62,618 nt of DNA, taken from the NCBI RefSeq assembly GCF_002873135.1, contig NZ_MCVI01000061.1:1-62618 (forward strand), read 5' to 3'. A program made the translations under genes and the position numbers. Shown here in pieces: positions 49,617 through 59,215 of the stretch (within the stretch, counting starts at the first letter, position 1; every line of letters begins with the position of its first letter). The notes below the pieces were generated by a model. It was not told the DNA's origin. It worked only from the letters and a program-made list of their open reading frames with translations, and ran no database searches. Source of the stretch: Shewanella sp. 10N.286.48.A6 (GTDB lineage: Bacteria > Pseudomonadota > Gammaproteobacteria > Enterobacterales > Shewanellaceae).

Positions 49617-50783
49617 CTAATCTGAACCGAAAAGGTCACGAGTATACACCTTATCACTTACATCTCGGATTTCATCAACCATGCGATTAGATACAATAAC
49701 ATCTGACATAGCTTTAAAGTCTTCCAGCGATTTTATAACTTCAGAGTGGAAAAAGTGGTCTTCTTCAATCACTGGCTCAAAAACCACTACTTGAATTCCT
49801 TTAGCTTTCAGGCGTTTCATAATCCCCTGAATACTCGATGCCCTGAAATTATCTGACCCAGTTTTCATTATTAGACGGTAAATACCCACGATTTTAGGTT
49901 CACGCTTTAAAATTGCATCTGCTATAAAATCCTTACGCGTGGTATTTGAGTCAACAATTGCACCGATGATATTATTTGGCACATCTGAGTAGTTTGCGCG
50001 TAATTGTTTCGTGTCCTTAGGTAAGCAATAACCCCCATAACCAAATGAAGGGTTATTGTAATGACTGCCGATACGAGGATCTAAGCCAACCCCTTCAATT
50101 ATTTGACGTGAATTTAAGCCATGGGATTCAGCATAGGTGTCTAACTCATTAAAGTAGGCAACGCGAAGCGCTAAATAAGTGTTAGAAAACAACTTAATAG
50201 CTTCAGCTTCCGTAGAATCAGTAAACAAAACATCTATGTTTTCTTTTACTGCACCTTCCACTAATAGGTTCGCAAACACTTGAGCTCGTTCTGAACGCTC
50301 ACCTACAATAATACGGGATGGGTGCAAGTTGTCATATAAAGCACGGCCTTCACGCAAAAATTCTGGTGAAAATATTAAGTTATCACACCCCAACTCTTCT
50401 TTAATACGCGCTGTATAACCAACTGGGACTGTGGATTTAATAACCATTACTGCCGAAGGATTTATTGCCATTACATCTTTTATTACCGCCTCTACAGATG
50501 ATGTGTTGAAATAATTTGTTTCAGCATCATAATCTGTTGGCGTAGCGATAATTACATATTCAGCGTCTTTATATGCGATGTCTTTATCAAGAGTAGCTTT
50601 AAAATTGAGAGTTTTATTAGCTAAGAAGTCTTCAATTTCAACATCAACAATTGGCGCTTTTTTTTCATTGAGCATTTCTACTTTTTCAGGGATTATATCA
50701 ACCGCAACAACTTCATTGTTTTGAGCCAAAAGCATTGCGTTAGATAAACCAACGTAACCTGTACCAGCAACTGCTATTTTCAT
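49617..50783 (-). CDS. ugd: UDP-glucose 6-dehydrogenase Ugd
   Basis: A 388-residue enzyme that oxidises UDP-glucose to UDP-glucuronate with two [20 protein letters not shown] binds [23 protein letters not shown] and [14 protein letters not shown] (catalytic Cys) are signatures. It is the shorter bacterial form. GAGG lies before the ATG. It sits between a truncated aminotransferase and the UDP-glucuronate epimerase and feeds the latter. Confidence 0.95.
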   Translation of the reverse strand: MKIAVAGTGYVGLSNAMLLAQNNEVVAVDIIPEKVEMLNEKKAPIVDVEIEDFLANKTLNFKATLDKDIAYKDAEYVIIATPTDYDAETNYFNTSSVEAVIKDVMAINPSAVMVIKSTVPVGYTARIKEELGCDNLIFSPEFLREGRALYDNLHPSRIIVGERSERAQVFANLLVEGAVKENIDVLFTDSTEAEAIKLFSNTYLALRVAYFNELDTYAESHGLNSRQIIEGVGLDPRIGSHYNNPSFGYGGYCLPKDTKQLRANYSDVPNNIIGAIVDSNTTRKDFIADAILKREPKIVGIYRLIMKTGSDNFRASSIQGIMKRLKAKGIQVVVFEPVIEEDHFFHSEVIKSLEDFKAMSDVIVSNRMVDEIRDVSDKVYTRDLFGSD

Positions 50784-50803
50784 TTCTTTATAACCTCAAT
50801 AAT

Positions 50804-51946
50804 TTACTTCTGTGCCAGTAATAAGACATGCTTAAGAATTTGACATGTTTTATCTATTTCAGCCTCAGTCAATGTAGGATGAACCAAAAACATTATACTG
50901 GTTTCACCTAATACTAATGCATTGGGTAAACGATATTCAGGACGCCAAGGGGTATTATCAAAGGCTTTCTCAAGATAGATCTCAGAACAACTGCCTTGAA
51001 AAGCTGGAACCCCAAAAGCCATAATTTCATCCACAATACGATCACGACTCCAGCCTTCGGCTAAGTTCTTTGGCTTTACAAATAAATAATGCTTGTATTC
51101 TGCATGTTCAATATAATCAGGCACAACAACAGTTCTGACTACATTTATATCTGCCACAGCTGTGTCTATCGCTTTTGCATTTGATTGACGTTTAGCCGTC
51201 CAATCTAGCATTCGAGTTAACTGAATGCGCCCTATCGCACCTTGCATTTCAGTCATACGCCAATTAGTACCAAAGCTTTCATGTAACCAACGAAACCCTG
51301 GTGGGTGTTCTCGGTTATAAATTGCATCAAAGCTTTTACCATGATCTTTATAAGACCACATTTTAGACCACAACGTTTTGTCATTGGTAGTCACCATGCC
51401 GCCTTCACCACCAGTAGTCATAATTTTGTCTTGGCAAAAAGACCAAGCACCAATATGACCAATAGTACCTACGCCCTGCCCTTTATATTTAGCACCATGA
51501 GTTTGGGCACAATCTTCAATCACATAAAAACCATGCATTTCAGACAATGCCATAATGGCATCCATTTCAGCAGGCATACCCGCAAAGTGTACTACAATCA
51601 CAGCTTTTGTGCTCGGTGTTAATACTGCTGCTATTGACTCAGCAGTAATCGTTTGGCTATTTAAGTCTACATCCGCAAATACAGGGTTCGCACCGGCGGT
51701 AACAATTGAAGAAGCGGATGCCAAAAAGGTACGAGGCGTGGTGATCACCTCATCAAGCTCTGTGCCTTTAAAAGCAGCACCTCCCCCTAAGGCATTTAGA
51801 ACCAAATCAAGCGCCAAAGTGCCATTACCCAGTGCAATTGCATAATCACAACCACACCAAGCCGCAAATTCAGTTTCAAAATGACGACATTCTTGCCCAG
51901 TCCAATAGATAGTTAGGCCTATTAGGTGTTTTTGCAGCCAGTCATT
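50804..51946 (-). pseudogene. DegT/DnrJ/EryC1-family sugar aminotransferase lacking its N-terminus
   Basis: The frame is open from 51946, yet the first usable start is a TTG at 51817, well inside the conserved fold. Upstream codons still encode family sequence (YWTGQECRHFETEFAAW, then CDYAIALGNGT). About 25-30 N-terminal residues and the true start are missing, and the 52 bases before are unrelated. PLP-binding parts (EDCAQTHGAKYKG, FCQDKIMTTGGEGG with its Lys) are intact. Such enzymes aminate keto sugar nucleotides. It looks cut by a rearrangement just upstream; a CTG-started product cannot be excluded. Confidence 0.78.
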
Positions 51947-52078
51947 TTATAAATTAAATTCAGTTACTTACAATGAAATCACGTTAACCATGAGACGTTT
52001 ATTGGTCTTAAAATGGCCATTTGAGACAGTTTACCCCCACCCTTCTCTGAGATTAAAACGTGAATTCTACGCACAAAA

Positions 52079-52098
52079 AATGCCGCTAAAGCGGCATT
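52079..52098 (-). terminator. Terminator of the metallophosphoesterase gene
   Basis: AATGCCGCT and its complement flank a 2-base loop, with a T run on the minus strand, 29 bases after the stop. It marks the boundary between the accessory island and the truncated aminotransferase. Confidence 0.85.
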
Positions 52099-52126
52099 AT
52101 TGATGACTGTAAAATGCGTTTTAAGC

Positions 52127-53824
52127 CTATTTGTCATTCGGCTGAGTATCGATTTCACTCCACGCTGTCACGATTTGATGCGCAACACTTGCACATACAC
52201 GCTCTGAGTCTTCACGTTCAATACCAATCCAATGTTGCTCTATTAACACCAAATACGTCGTCAGTTCATCAACTTTATACGCTTGGGCTAAGCGCATAAC
52301 TTCAGTCTCATAATCTGCATACTCATTTGATAGTTCTTCATCTAAAGGATCTGCTGAATAAACAAATATAGGATCCCATTGTTGAAGTAGTACTTGATGT
52401 ACGTAATGTGAAAATGCTTCATGGTTTATTAGCGGTGGGATAGATGAGAACATAACATCCATAAAACCAATCAAACCTTTACTAACCACTCTGTCTGCAT
52501 TCAATTCATTAGCATAACTGAAACCACTATGACTAATTAATTCAGATGGACAATCATCCCAACCATCAATATTACAGTAATAGCCGATTAGCGGATTTTT
52601 ATCTTTTGCGGCATTGAAATCTACACATACCACTTTATTGCTTAGGCATTCAGGGAAAGGCGTTGGAGTTAAAGTGTAATGTCCCACTACAACAGGAAAT
52701 ATCGGCTGTTCATTGTATTGAAGAGCATCCTTGTTTAATTTCACTGTAGGGATGTTTAACACTTGTGATTGAGGTACCACTGCCAGATCTCGATATGTTT
52801 CCACTTCGCTTCGACTTTTCCACCAAGCCACTCTGATATGATTTCTGTCAGTGCCTGTTTTATCAGAAAATGATACTCCATCAGGTAAACAAATTTCTGG
52901 GCCTTTAAGCAAAGTTTCAATCAATTGGTATAATTCATGTTGCTTATCAAAAGCTGAATACCAAAATTTTTCTTTTAAAGAGTTATCTTGATTAAGGTAA
53001 GGTTTTAACTTTGCGATACTTTCTTCATGCCAACAGGCATGTATGGCTTTTATGTTGCCAAAGTTCAGAAATAACGGCAAAGTTTTAAACCACTCTATCC
53101 ACATTTTATGTAATGAAGAGTTTTCTCCTACCTGTTGAATAAAGAATTTATGTTGCTTTTGATTACTGACATTACTGCGATCTCGACAAAAGCTACCATC
53201 TGCTTTTTGTAAATACCAGCCGATAGCATTAAACTCATGATTTCCCAATAAACAATACGCATGTTTACGTTCAACTAAGTCTTTCACTTTTGTCAGTAGA
53301 GAAAGATGGTTTACTTTTGATATTGGTGAATTATCGATAAGATCACCTATAAAGACTAATTTGCTATCAGCAAAGCTGCTATTAGCGTCTTCAACATCAA
53401 ATCCTTGATCTTCAAATAATGCATTGAGCTTAGCATCCTGCCCATGCACATCTCCGACAAACAATAAACTGGTTATCTGTTCACTTAGACAAAACATCAA
53501 ACCCTGCTCTAAATCCTCACAACGACTTTTAAGAATTGGCATCATCGTATTGTGCCAGTAATCTAAATCTAGAATACCACCAGACATACCGCCACGATTT
53601 AAGGCATTAATCCTAACTTCATTCTCACCAAGATGCTGTTCAATGGGTAAATTTGAAACAAATTGATCTACCCATGCTAACAATCCTTCGGATGTAAAAT
53701 TGCATTGTTTGTCTATAAGCGTTTCTTTCAATAAAAGCCATAAAGCACTATTCCCCCTTAAGCCATACTGTCGTAAATTTGTGAACAGGCTTGCAATATG
53801 TTTGCTCTCAATTAATTTCTTCAC
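52127..53824 (-). CDS. Calcineurin-like metallophosphoesterase, large
   Basis: A 565-residue protein. The order of metal motifs fits a PPP-type phosphoesterase: FVGDVHGQ (near 124), FIGDLIDNSP (near 159, where phosphatases have GDYVDRG), LLGNHEFNA (near 194), then single His residues in ACWHEE and VVGHYT. About 110 residues before and 150 after the core match nothing I recognise. The start is put at GTG 53824, because AAGGAAG lies 5 bases upstream; a longer frame opens at 53857. It could cleave nucleotides, bis-nucleoside polyphosphates or phosphoproteins. It has its own terminator. Confidence 0.8.
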   Translation of the reverse strand: MKKLIESKHIASLFTNLRQYGLRGNSALWLLLKETLIDKQCNFTSEGLLAWVDQFVSNLPIEQHLGENEVRINALNRGGMSGGILDLDYWHNTMMPILKSRCEDLEQGLMFCLSEQITSLLFVGDVHGQDAKLNALFEDQGFDVEDANSSFADSKLVFIGDLIDNSPISKVNHLSLLTKVKDLVERKHAYCLLGNHEFNAIGWYLQKADGSFCRDRSNVSNQKQHKFFIQQVGENSSLHKMWIEWFKTLPLFLNFGNIKAIHACWHEESIAKLKPYLNQDNSLKEKFWYSAFDKQHELYQLIETLLKGPEICLPDGVSFSDKTGTDRNHIRVAWWKSRSEVETYRDLAVVPQSQVLNIPTVKLNKDALQYNEQPIFPVVVGHYTLTPTPFPECLSNKVVCVDFNAAKDKNPLIGYYCNIDGWDDCPSELISHSGFSYANELNADRVVSKGLIGFMDVMFSSIPPLINHEAFSHYVHQVLLQQWDPIFVYSADPLDEELSNEYADYETEVMRLAQAYKVDELTTYLVLIEQHWIGIEREDSERVCASVAHQIVTAWSEIDTQPNDK

Positions 53825-54410
53825 TATCACTTCCTTAAGCATAAACTTTGAGGTCAACTAAAACGGGTCACGACTTTAAAGATTTACCAGAAAAATCGCT
53901 CTGATCTATTGGGAACCAGCTCGCTGTTATATTGATGCGGGCGGGACGACTAAAGGTTTACTATGGTATAACTAGGAAAATACTTCCGGTTTAAATACTT
54001 TCTGAACACAGCTAGCTTTTGCCCTCTCAGGCATCAGTAGGAGACCATATTCTTCTAACGTTAATTCTTCAAGTTTTTCACTAGGCCAACGAGAGATAAA
54101 GTCGTTCCATAGTTGTTGTTTTGCTGTGAGGTCATAATAAATCCATTACATTATTCGCCAATTGACGAGCTAAAAATGTTGTTGCGTTTTATCGATTTTA
54201 ATTATTTATTTGGTAACGATTTTCAACAATGATGACTAACGATTTAACTGCTTAAATAGGTTATGTTATGCCGTTTATGGGTAGAATCGACAAGTAGCTT
54301 TACTCTGTTGTATGCAATATTTTTACATAGACAGCCTTTATCAATACGGAGCTCTATCTTTAATCGCCCTTAATTATCATTCAATATAACCATAATTTAA
54401 TAAGTAAAAC
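53825..54410. other. Decayed coding region upstream of the metallophosphoesterase
   Basis: No intact gene in 586 bases. On the minus strand a frame from about 54152 to 53973 has no start but reads LWNDFISRWPSEKLEELTLE and EYGLL, which looks like real protein; I think of the N-terminal part of an AAA/McrB-type protein but cannot confirm it. A second frame near 53950-53880 reads RINITASWFPIDQSDFSG. These appear to be remnants of one or two lost accessory genes. Confidence 0.45.
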
Positions 54411-54971
54411 TTAGAGCCCGTAGACAAGTTCACTGATATGATAAAAATTCTTAATTTCTCCTAAAGATTCTTGTAAATGAGCAAATCTATGATTACCACC
54501 TTCAAAGCTCATCACACCAAATCGACTACCTAGCATTTCGATTGTTTTATCTGCACTGAGTACTTCGTCAGCTAGATCGACCAAGATTAGACCACACCCT
54601 TCAAGCAGAAAGTCACTATAATTTTCTATGACCTCTTTCGTTAATAAGTAAGGCTCACCGAAATAAGTAATACCTTGTCCTACATACTTAGCTAATGATG
54701 TTTTGGGAGATATTGCTGGATTAATTGATACAAACGGAACCCCTATTTTTGAACCAATCCTATTAGCCCAATATCCACCTAAACTTGTTCCAACAATCAA
54801 ATCGATGGATTCTTGACTTGAAAATTCTTTTAGTGCCTTTTCGATTGATTCTGACGATTTGGTATAGTCAATAGTGATACCAACAACCGAACCAATCGTG
54901 TTCAATAAGTTGATTTTATCTGACGTCTCGTCGAACTGACTACCGAAACCGTGGATATAAAGAATATTCAT
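54411..54971 (-). CDS. YqiA/UPF0227-like alpha/beta hydrolase
   Basis: A 186-residue protein. ILYIHGFGSQFDETSDK opens an alpha/beta hydrolase fold, and LIVGTSLGGYWANRIG supplies the nucleophile Ser; a late Asp (VDLADEVLS) and His (EGGNHRFAHLQE) complete a plausible triad. Related YqiA/YcfP proteins are small esterases of unclear substrate. AAGGTG precedes the ATG. It is the last gene of the minus-strand run 59215-54411, 50 bases after its neighbour. Confidence 0.82.
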   Translation of the reverse strand: MNILYIHGFGSQFDETSDKINLLNTIGSVVGITIDYTKSSESIEKALKEFSSQESIDLIVGTSLGGYWANRIGSKIGVPFVSINPAISPKTSLAKYVGQGITYFGEPYLLTKEVIENYSDFLLEGCGLILVDLADEVLSADKTIEMLGSRFGVMSFEGGNHRFAHLQESLGEIKNFYHISELVYGL

Positions 54972-55021
54972 GCAGCGACACCTTATTATTAAATAATTAA
55001 TATAATAATTAACTATATAAA

Positions 55022-55546
55022 TTAATTATTTAGCTTCTTACATACTGAATAAATCAAATCAGATAACTCATCTAGCGTCTCACAATCGAAGTAACTACCA
55101 AACTCATCATCCTCTGCTTCAAAGGTTGCCTCTTGTGCACTGCGTACTTCTTTAATACCTACCAAATCAGGAAAGTCAGTCATATACATAGTAGCTATCA
55201 TCATCCCACGATCTTCAAGCCCTCCGACAGCATTACCCTCATCATCTTGACTGCAAAAGAGTCGCCCATAAGTCACATCATCAAAAGCAACGCCAAGCTC
55301 TTTAGCCCAAACATGCCGTTCAATATCATCGACAATATTACTATTTAAATTAATTACCTGAGGTGAAATTTGGAAATAGTATGCGAATAAACGCATCAAA
55401 TATTGACTAATTTGTTCTTTATTATTGATTTTATGCAGATTGATGGTTGGACATTGTTCTAACAAAGCATTTTCTTGTTCTGATGTCAGATCGTCATCAT
55501 CAGTAAGAGGAAGGCATTGAATTGAAGGGCTGATTTTTATAAACAT
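55022..55546 (-). CDS. Acidic hypothetical protein
   Basis: A 174-residue, strongly acidic protein with no signal peptide or membrane segment. I recognise no family. The stretches DDIERHVWAKELGVAFDDV and a Glu/Asp-rich C-terminal third (EAEDDEFGSYFDCETLDEL) stand out; an acidic surface is typical of inhibitors or DNA mimics, but nothing more supports that. AAGGA lies just before the ATG. It sits 38 bases after the HsdS-like gene in the same run. Confidence 0.7.
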   Translation of the reverse strand: MFIKISPSIQCLPLTDDDDLTSEQENALLEQCPTINLHKINNKEQISQYLMRLFAYYFQISPQVINLNSNIVDDIERHVWAKELGVAFDDVTYGRLFCSQDDEGNAVGGLEDRGMMIATMYMTDFPDLVGIKEVRSAQEATFEAEDDEFGSYFDCETLDELSDLIYSVCKKLNN

Positions 55547-55584
55547 GTTTTTCCTTATACTAACTTGATCACTGCTATGTGACT

Positions 55585-56871
55585 TTACATTGCGTCTAGG
55601 CTTCTTATAATTTGCTTTTTAAGTCTCTGACGTTGATGAATTAGTTCAAGTAAATCTGTTAATCGGGTATCTAATACCGTAGCTTGATCATCACTTAACA
55701 TGGGGACCTTTAATAAATTTAACTGTCTTTGGTCTATTTGTGGAAGTGCCCTTTGATAAGCAGTCTCGCACAGGAAGGTATATTCCAGCAGTTTTTTTCC
55801 TGCCTGGCTTTGAAGAAATAAAAATAATCGCTTACCATCCCAATTACTGTTCCCTTTCGACCTTAAAACACGAAAAAATTGGTTTGTATGTAAATTGAAT
55901 TCAGTAGATTTTTCGTGTAAAAAGTAAGCAACTTTAATTTGTTTTCTTACCCTATCTTTATAAATCAATACATCATCAGATTTGAGTGCGATACAGAGGT
56001 TTTTTTTAATAGCTCGGGACTCTACAAGTTCAGGGGTTACAAGGCCAAATTCATCAATACTTTTTGTAGAAACCATTTCTATAATGGTTTCAATTTGATC
56101 ATCACTATCAGACAATAACCGTTTAAGTTTTAAAGCCCGCACTGAACTGTATAAATTAAGAATATTATCCCATTCGCCACCTATTGCAGAGTAAGAGCAT
56201 TCTATTTCAGACTTTAAATCGACTAGGTTTTGCTCATTTCTAATTTGGTTCATTTGAGAACTAAAATAGTTCTTAATCACGTCATGCCATGAAACACATA
56301 TAGCCTCAATAGATCGCGAGTCAGCTGAAATTTCAATTTTTGAAGGTGACTTGTCGCTATTTTCGATGAATCTCACACACTCACAGAACTGTTCCCATAA
56401 CGATAACAAAAGCTTAGGGCTTTCATTATCAGAGAACATATTCACTTCATCTCGCACATCATCAAGTCGGAATTTAAGCTGATGTATAAAAGGGTTTTCA
56501 TTAATATAAAATGTCACATGCTGCTGTTTTTTAATGGATATTTTACTAATAATGTTTGTGTTTGCATCTTCAAACTCAACGGTAAAGTTATCCCAACACT
56601 CAAGTGCTTGTTTCAGCTTCTTAAGATTTACTGAACTGATAAATAACTGTTGATATTTATCTACAAAAAATAATCCACCTAATGATGTTAACTTGAACAA
56701 ACTAGTAGACGCTGTGGTTAATTCTTTACTACATATAATCCCTAAACCAAAGAAGTCACTTAATGTGACATCCAGCTCTGCCATAGCTTGCTCAAGAGTA
56801 TAATTTCCTAGCTTTGATTGTTCATCAATAAATTGATCTCGCCCTACAAACCATTCTTTAGTTAAGCTCAT
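55585..56871 (-). CDS. Hypothetical protein with HsdS-like C-terminal target-recognition region
   Basis: 428 residues from the ATG at 56871, which overlaps the SGNH gene stop as ATGA; a TTG two codons earlier is the alternative. The last ~140 residues follow the pattern of type I restriction specificity subunits: LKSDDVLIYKDRVRKQIKVA, then FFRVLRS, LFLFLQSQAGKKLLE, and the helix start LLKVPMLSDDQATVLDTRL with a coiled tail. No HsdM or HsdR is nearby. The N-terminal 280 residues are unrecognised. Function is unknown; the HsdS likeness is an inference from pattern. Confidence 0.62.
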   Translation of the reverse strand: MSLTKEWFVGRDQFIDEQSKLGNYTLEQAMAELDVTLSDFFGLGIICSKELTTASTSLFKLTSLGGLFFVDKYQQLFISSVNLKKLKQALECWDNFTVEFEDANTNIISKISIKKQQHVTFYINENPFIHQLKFRLDDVRDEVNMFSDNESPKLLLSLWEQFCECVRFIENSDKSPSKIEISADSRSIEAICVSWHDVIKNYFSSQMNQIRNEQNLVDLKSEIECSYSAIGGEWDNILNLYSSVRALKLKRLLSDSDDQIETIIEMVSTKSIDEFGLVTPELVESRAIKKNLCIALKSDDVLIYKDRVRKQIKVAYFLHEKSTEFNLHTNQFFRVLRSKGNSNWDGKRLFLFLQSQAGKKLLEYTFLCETAYQRALPQIDQRQLNLLKVPMLSDDQATVLDTRLTDLLELIHQRQRLKKQIIRSLDAM

Positions 56872-57548
56872 ACGCAACCCATATTTAATTCATTTTGCTT
56901 TTGGTTACATTTATACAAAATTGCTAATGCAATTTTCCTTGCTCCTAAGTTTGATGGCTCTATAGGTGAAATAGATGCGAAATCATCACACTCATCGCAA
57001 ATGGTACGAAGATCGAGTACTTCAAGCTTTCTTACTGCAGCTTCACGTAAAATCACTTCATTAAATATACCGATCGCCACTTGTTCCGCATAAGAAAGAT
57101 TGGGAATACTATCGTAAATGGTACATATAACTGGCTTTGCAAATCTAAACTGAACTGCATCTAGCATGTTCTGATAATCGATGCGAAAGCTCTCCCGTAC
57201 CTGATGAAGTGAAATCAGTGCATCGCCAATGGTAACAGCTTTAATCGACATTAATCCCGTTGCCTTATATCCAAGGAGATCATTTCCACCACAAGAAATA
57301 AATACATGATTTTCAACAGATGTAACCTGTTTTACCTTTTCTAGTTGTGATGGGATATTGGCCATCACATGACCGTCCACAGCTAAAAGTTCTACTTTTG
57401 CAGTGTCTCCAAACATTGTTTGAAGTTGCTCTGCTACTGACTCTGTCGCTTCTACGTATGGTGCATTATCAAAAATAGAATCGCCTAACAAAATCACTTT
57501 ATTAGGCAGGTATTGTGCTTTGGGCTCGGACACATTACTGAAATCCAT
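56868..57548 (-). CDS. SGNH/GDSL-family hydrolase
   Basis: A 226-residue protein. LLGDSIFDN gives the block I Ser24, VAVDGH-like residues carry the block II Gly, and ISCGGNDLLG gives block III Asn. The block V region reads SPIEPSNLGARKIA, with IEPS where many members have a D-x-x-H, as seen in some intracellular relatives. There is no signal peptide, so it acts in the cytoplasm. AAGGGG precedes the ATG. Its stop overlaps the start of the HsdS-like gene (ATGA), so the two are translationally coupled. Confidence 0.85.
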   Translation of the reverse strand: MDFSNVSEPKAQYLPNKVILLGDSIFDNAPYVEATESVAEQLQTMFGDTAKVELLAVDGHVMANIPSQLEKVKQVTSVENHVFISCGGNDLLGYKATGLMSIKAVTIGDALISLHQVRESFRIDYQNMLDAVQFRFAKPVICTIYDSIPNLSYAEQVAIGIFNEVILREAAVRKLEVLDLRTICDECDDFASISPIEPSNLGARKIALAILYKCNQKQNELNMGCV

Positions 57549-57656
57549 GATTTTCCCCTTCAGTTTGAATTGTTGTTAAACACTTTACTGAAAAAATCAT
57601 CCTGGCGTAATTGTCGCAAAAAGTAGCGTGTAGCTTAATGTGACATGTTTTTAACA
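57549..57656 (-). promoter_or_regulatory. Spacer between the WYL regulator and SGNH genes
   Basis: At 108 bases this is the widest gap in the minus-strand run. It could hold an internal promoter for the SGNH-HsdS-like pair and a site for the WYL regulator. No clear inverted repeat was seen. Confidence 0.35.
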
Positions 57657-58553
57657 TTACACTTTAAGCAGATTACGGCTTTGTAGTGTTTCTCTGATCT
57701 CATTTAGATTTTTAATACAGATTTGTTGGTAATTTGCCTGAGCATTGATGCTGTTTAAATCTAAGCCTAAGGAATCAATCAAATAATTAATAAGTGCTAA
57801 GCGAGATGGAATAACAAGCTCCCCTTGAACCATCCCGTAATCTCTCTCAATCAATGACTTTTGATGCTCGCTCAGCCTAGGGTCAGCTTCCAGCACTAAG
57901 TTAACTGGCGTACACCAATTATCGTCATCAATAAGTGGATTTGGTGAATAATCTAAAATATCAGGTTCATTTATGAAGCGACTTAAGACAAAATCTCGAT
58001 AGGCTTTATTTTTTTCGCAATAGGCCCTTACATGCCATCTTAAAGGAGTGTCTACCAATGAGTGCGGCGCAATAACACGAGTTTCTGGCTCGGGTGAATT
58101 TAATGAAAGGTATTCAATCTCTAGCCTTCGACCGTCACTCATGGCCCTTATTATCGCACGCATGATACTGGGTTCGATTAACCTTGGAGGTGGTGTCACT
58201 GTACTAACTTCACGCAAACCTAAAGTTGAATAATTACTTTTTGATACCAAGCTTTGATTGAACGTTAGTAGTTGCTGGTATTCGTGTATATGTCCTTTTG
58301 TTAGCACAGGTTGAAAATTTACAGTCGGTTTATAACCTTTCAGCTGCATATCGTATTCTAAGTTGTTTGGGGCTAACTCTTTAAGGTAAGCATTGATATC
58401 TCTGGACGCTTGCTGACGGCCAATTCCAAACCCATTACACAGGTGATTGGTTGTAATGCGCCCTTCCCAATAAGCAATAATTTCAATTAACTGGTAACGG
58501 AGTAATGTCTGCTTGTTAATGTTGGCTAATGCAGCCTGTTGTAGCTCAATCAT
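57657..58553 (-). CDS. WYL-domain transcriptional regulator (BrxR/CapW layout)
   Basis: A 298-residue protein. An N-terminal winged helix (about 15-75; TTNHLCNGFGIGRQQASRDI is the recognition part), a WYL domain (about 140-200; RRLEIEYLSL, then APHSLVDTPLRWHVRAYC and FVLSRF), and a C-terminal WCX region follow in order. This wHTH-WYL-WCX layout is that of BrxR and CapW, repressors of BREX, CBASS and other phage-defence loci, thought to sense a nucleotide or nucleic acid signal. It starts 14 bases after the HEPN gene. It probably regulates the genes around it. Confidence 0.88.
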   Translation of the reverse strand: MIELQQAALANINKQTLLRYQLIEIIAYWEGRITTNHLCNGFGIGRQQASRDINAYLKELAPNNLEYDMQLKGYKPTVNFQPVLTKGHIHEYQQLLTFNQSLVSKSNYSTLGLREVSTVTPPPRLIEPSIMRAIIRAMSDGRRLEIEYLSLNSPEPETRVIAPHSLVDTPLRWHVRAYCEKNKAYRDFVLSRFINEPDILDYSPNPLIDDDNWCTPVNLVLEADPRLSEHQKSLIERDYGMVQGELVIPSRLALINYLIDSLGLDLNSINAQANYQQICIKNLNEIRETLQSRNLLKV

Positions 58554-58567
58554 TTAAATACTCTAGT

Positions 58568-59215
58568 CTATGTTATTACAGGGTAAATAGGCTCACCCCA
58601 AAGCTCATTTGGGTGGCTCATCATGATGCTAATCAAGATAGGCACTATTTGAGAAAGAATTGAAGAACAGTCATTAATTTGTTGACGATTGACTTTACTG
58701 TCCCAAGTAGCTCCACCATGAAGAAGTTGATTACGTAGTGTATAAAGTCGATTAAAAATAATACTCAATACTTTATCTGTTTGCTCATTTGCTAACGCAT
58801 GATGACTCGCTCTAATTGAATTAGTGCGGTTTTCCTTCCATTGGGCTTCAGAGATTAAGCCATTTTGCGCATCCCAATATGACTCAAAAATAAATTCATT
58901 ATTTAACACGACTCGAATTGTGTTGGTGTACTCTTGCCAAATAAACCTTGAAAGTTGTTTGTCAGTATCAAGTACAACTAGCTTTGATAGAAACTGTTGG
59001 AATAGTCCTCGCTCCCCCATCAAAATCGAGCGGTCAATATGCTGAGCATAAGCAGCATTGAAGGCTATCCAATGAAAAATGAATTTACTATCAAGGTCTG
59101 AAGATTGCTCCGCTTTATTTAGCCAGCTTAATGCTCTGTGAATTCGGATTGTAAGTGATTTGGTGTGGTCATCCCTTACTTTTCTATGCTGTTCTTTTAA
59201 AAATTTATAATGCAT
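58568..59215 (-). CDS. HEPN-domain protein with R-x4-H motif
   Basis: A 215-residue, mostly helical protein. KFIFHWIAFNAAYAQ near residue 44 and LRNQLLHGGATWDSKVN near 160 are typical of a family of HEPN-like proteins. R161 and H166 form R-x4-H, the motif that makes many HEPN proteins RNases in toxin-antitoxin and abortive-infection systems. No MNT-type antitoxin lies next to it. It is the first gene of the run and faces the divergent ADP-ribosylglycohydrolase gene. The RNase activity is inferred from the motif. Confidence 0.75.
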   Translation of the reverse strand: MHYKFLKEQHRKVRDDHTKSLTIRIHRALSWLNKAEQSSDLDSKFIFHWIAFNAAYAQHIDRSILMGERGLFQQFLSKLVVLDTDKQLSRFIWQEYTNTIRVVLNNEFIFESYWDAQNGLISEAQWKENRTNSIRASHHALANEQTDKVLSIIFNRLYTLRNQLLHGGATWDSKVNRQQINDCSSILSQIVPILISIMMSHPNELWGEPIYPVIT

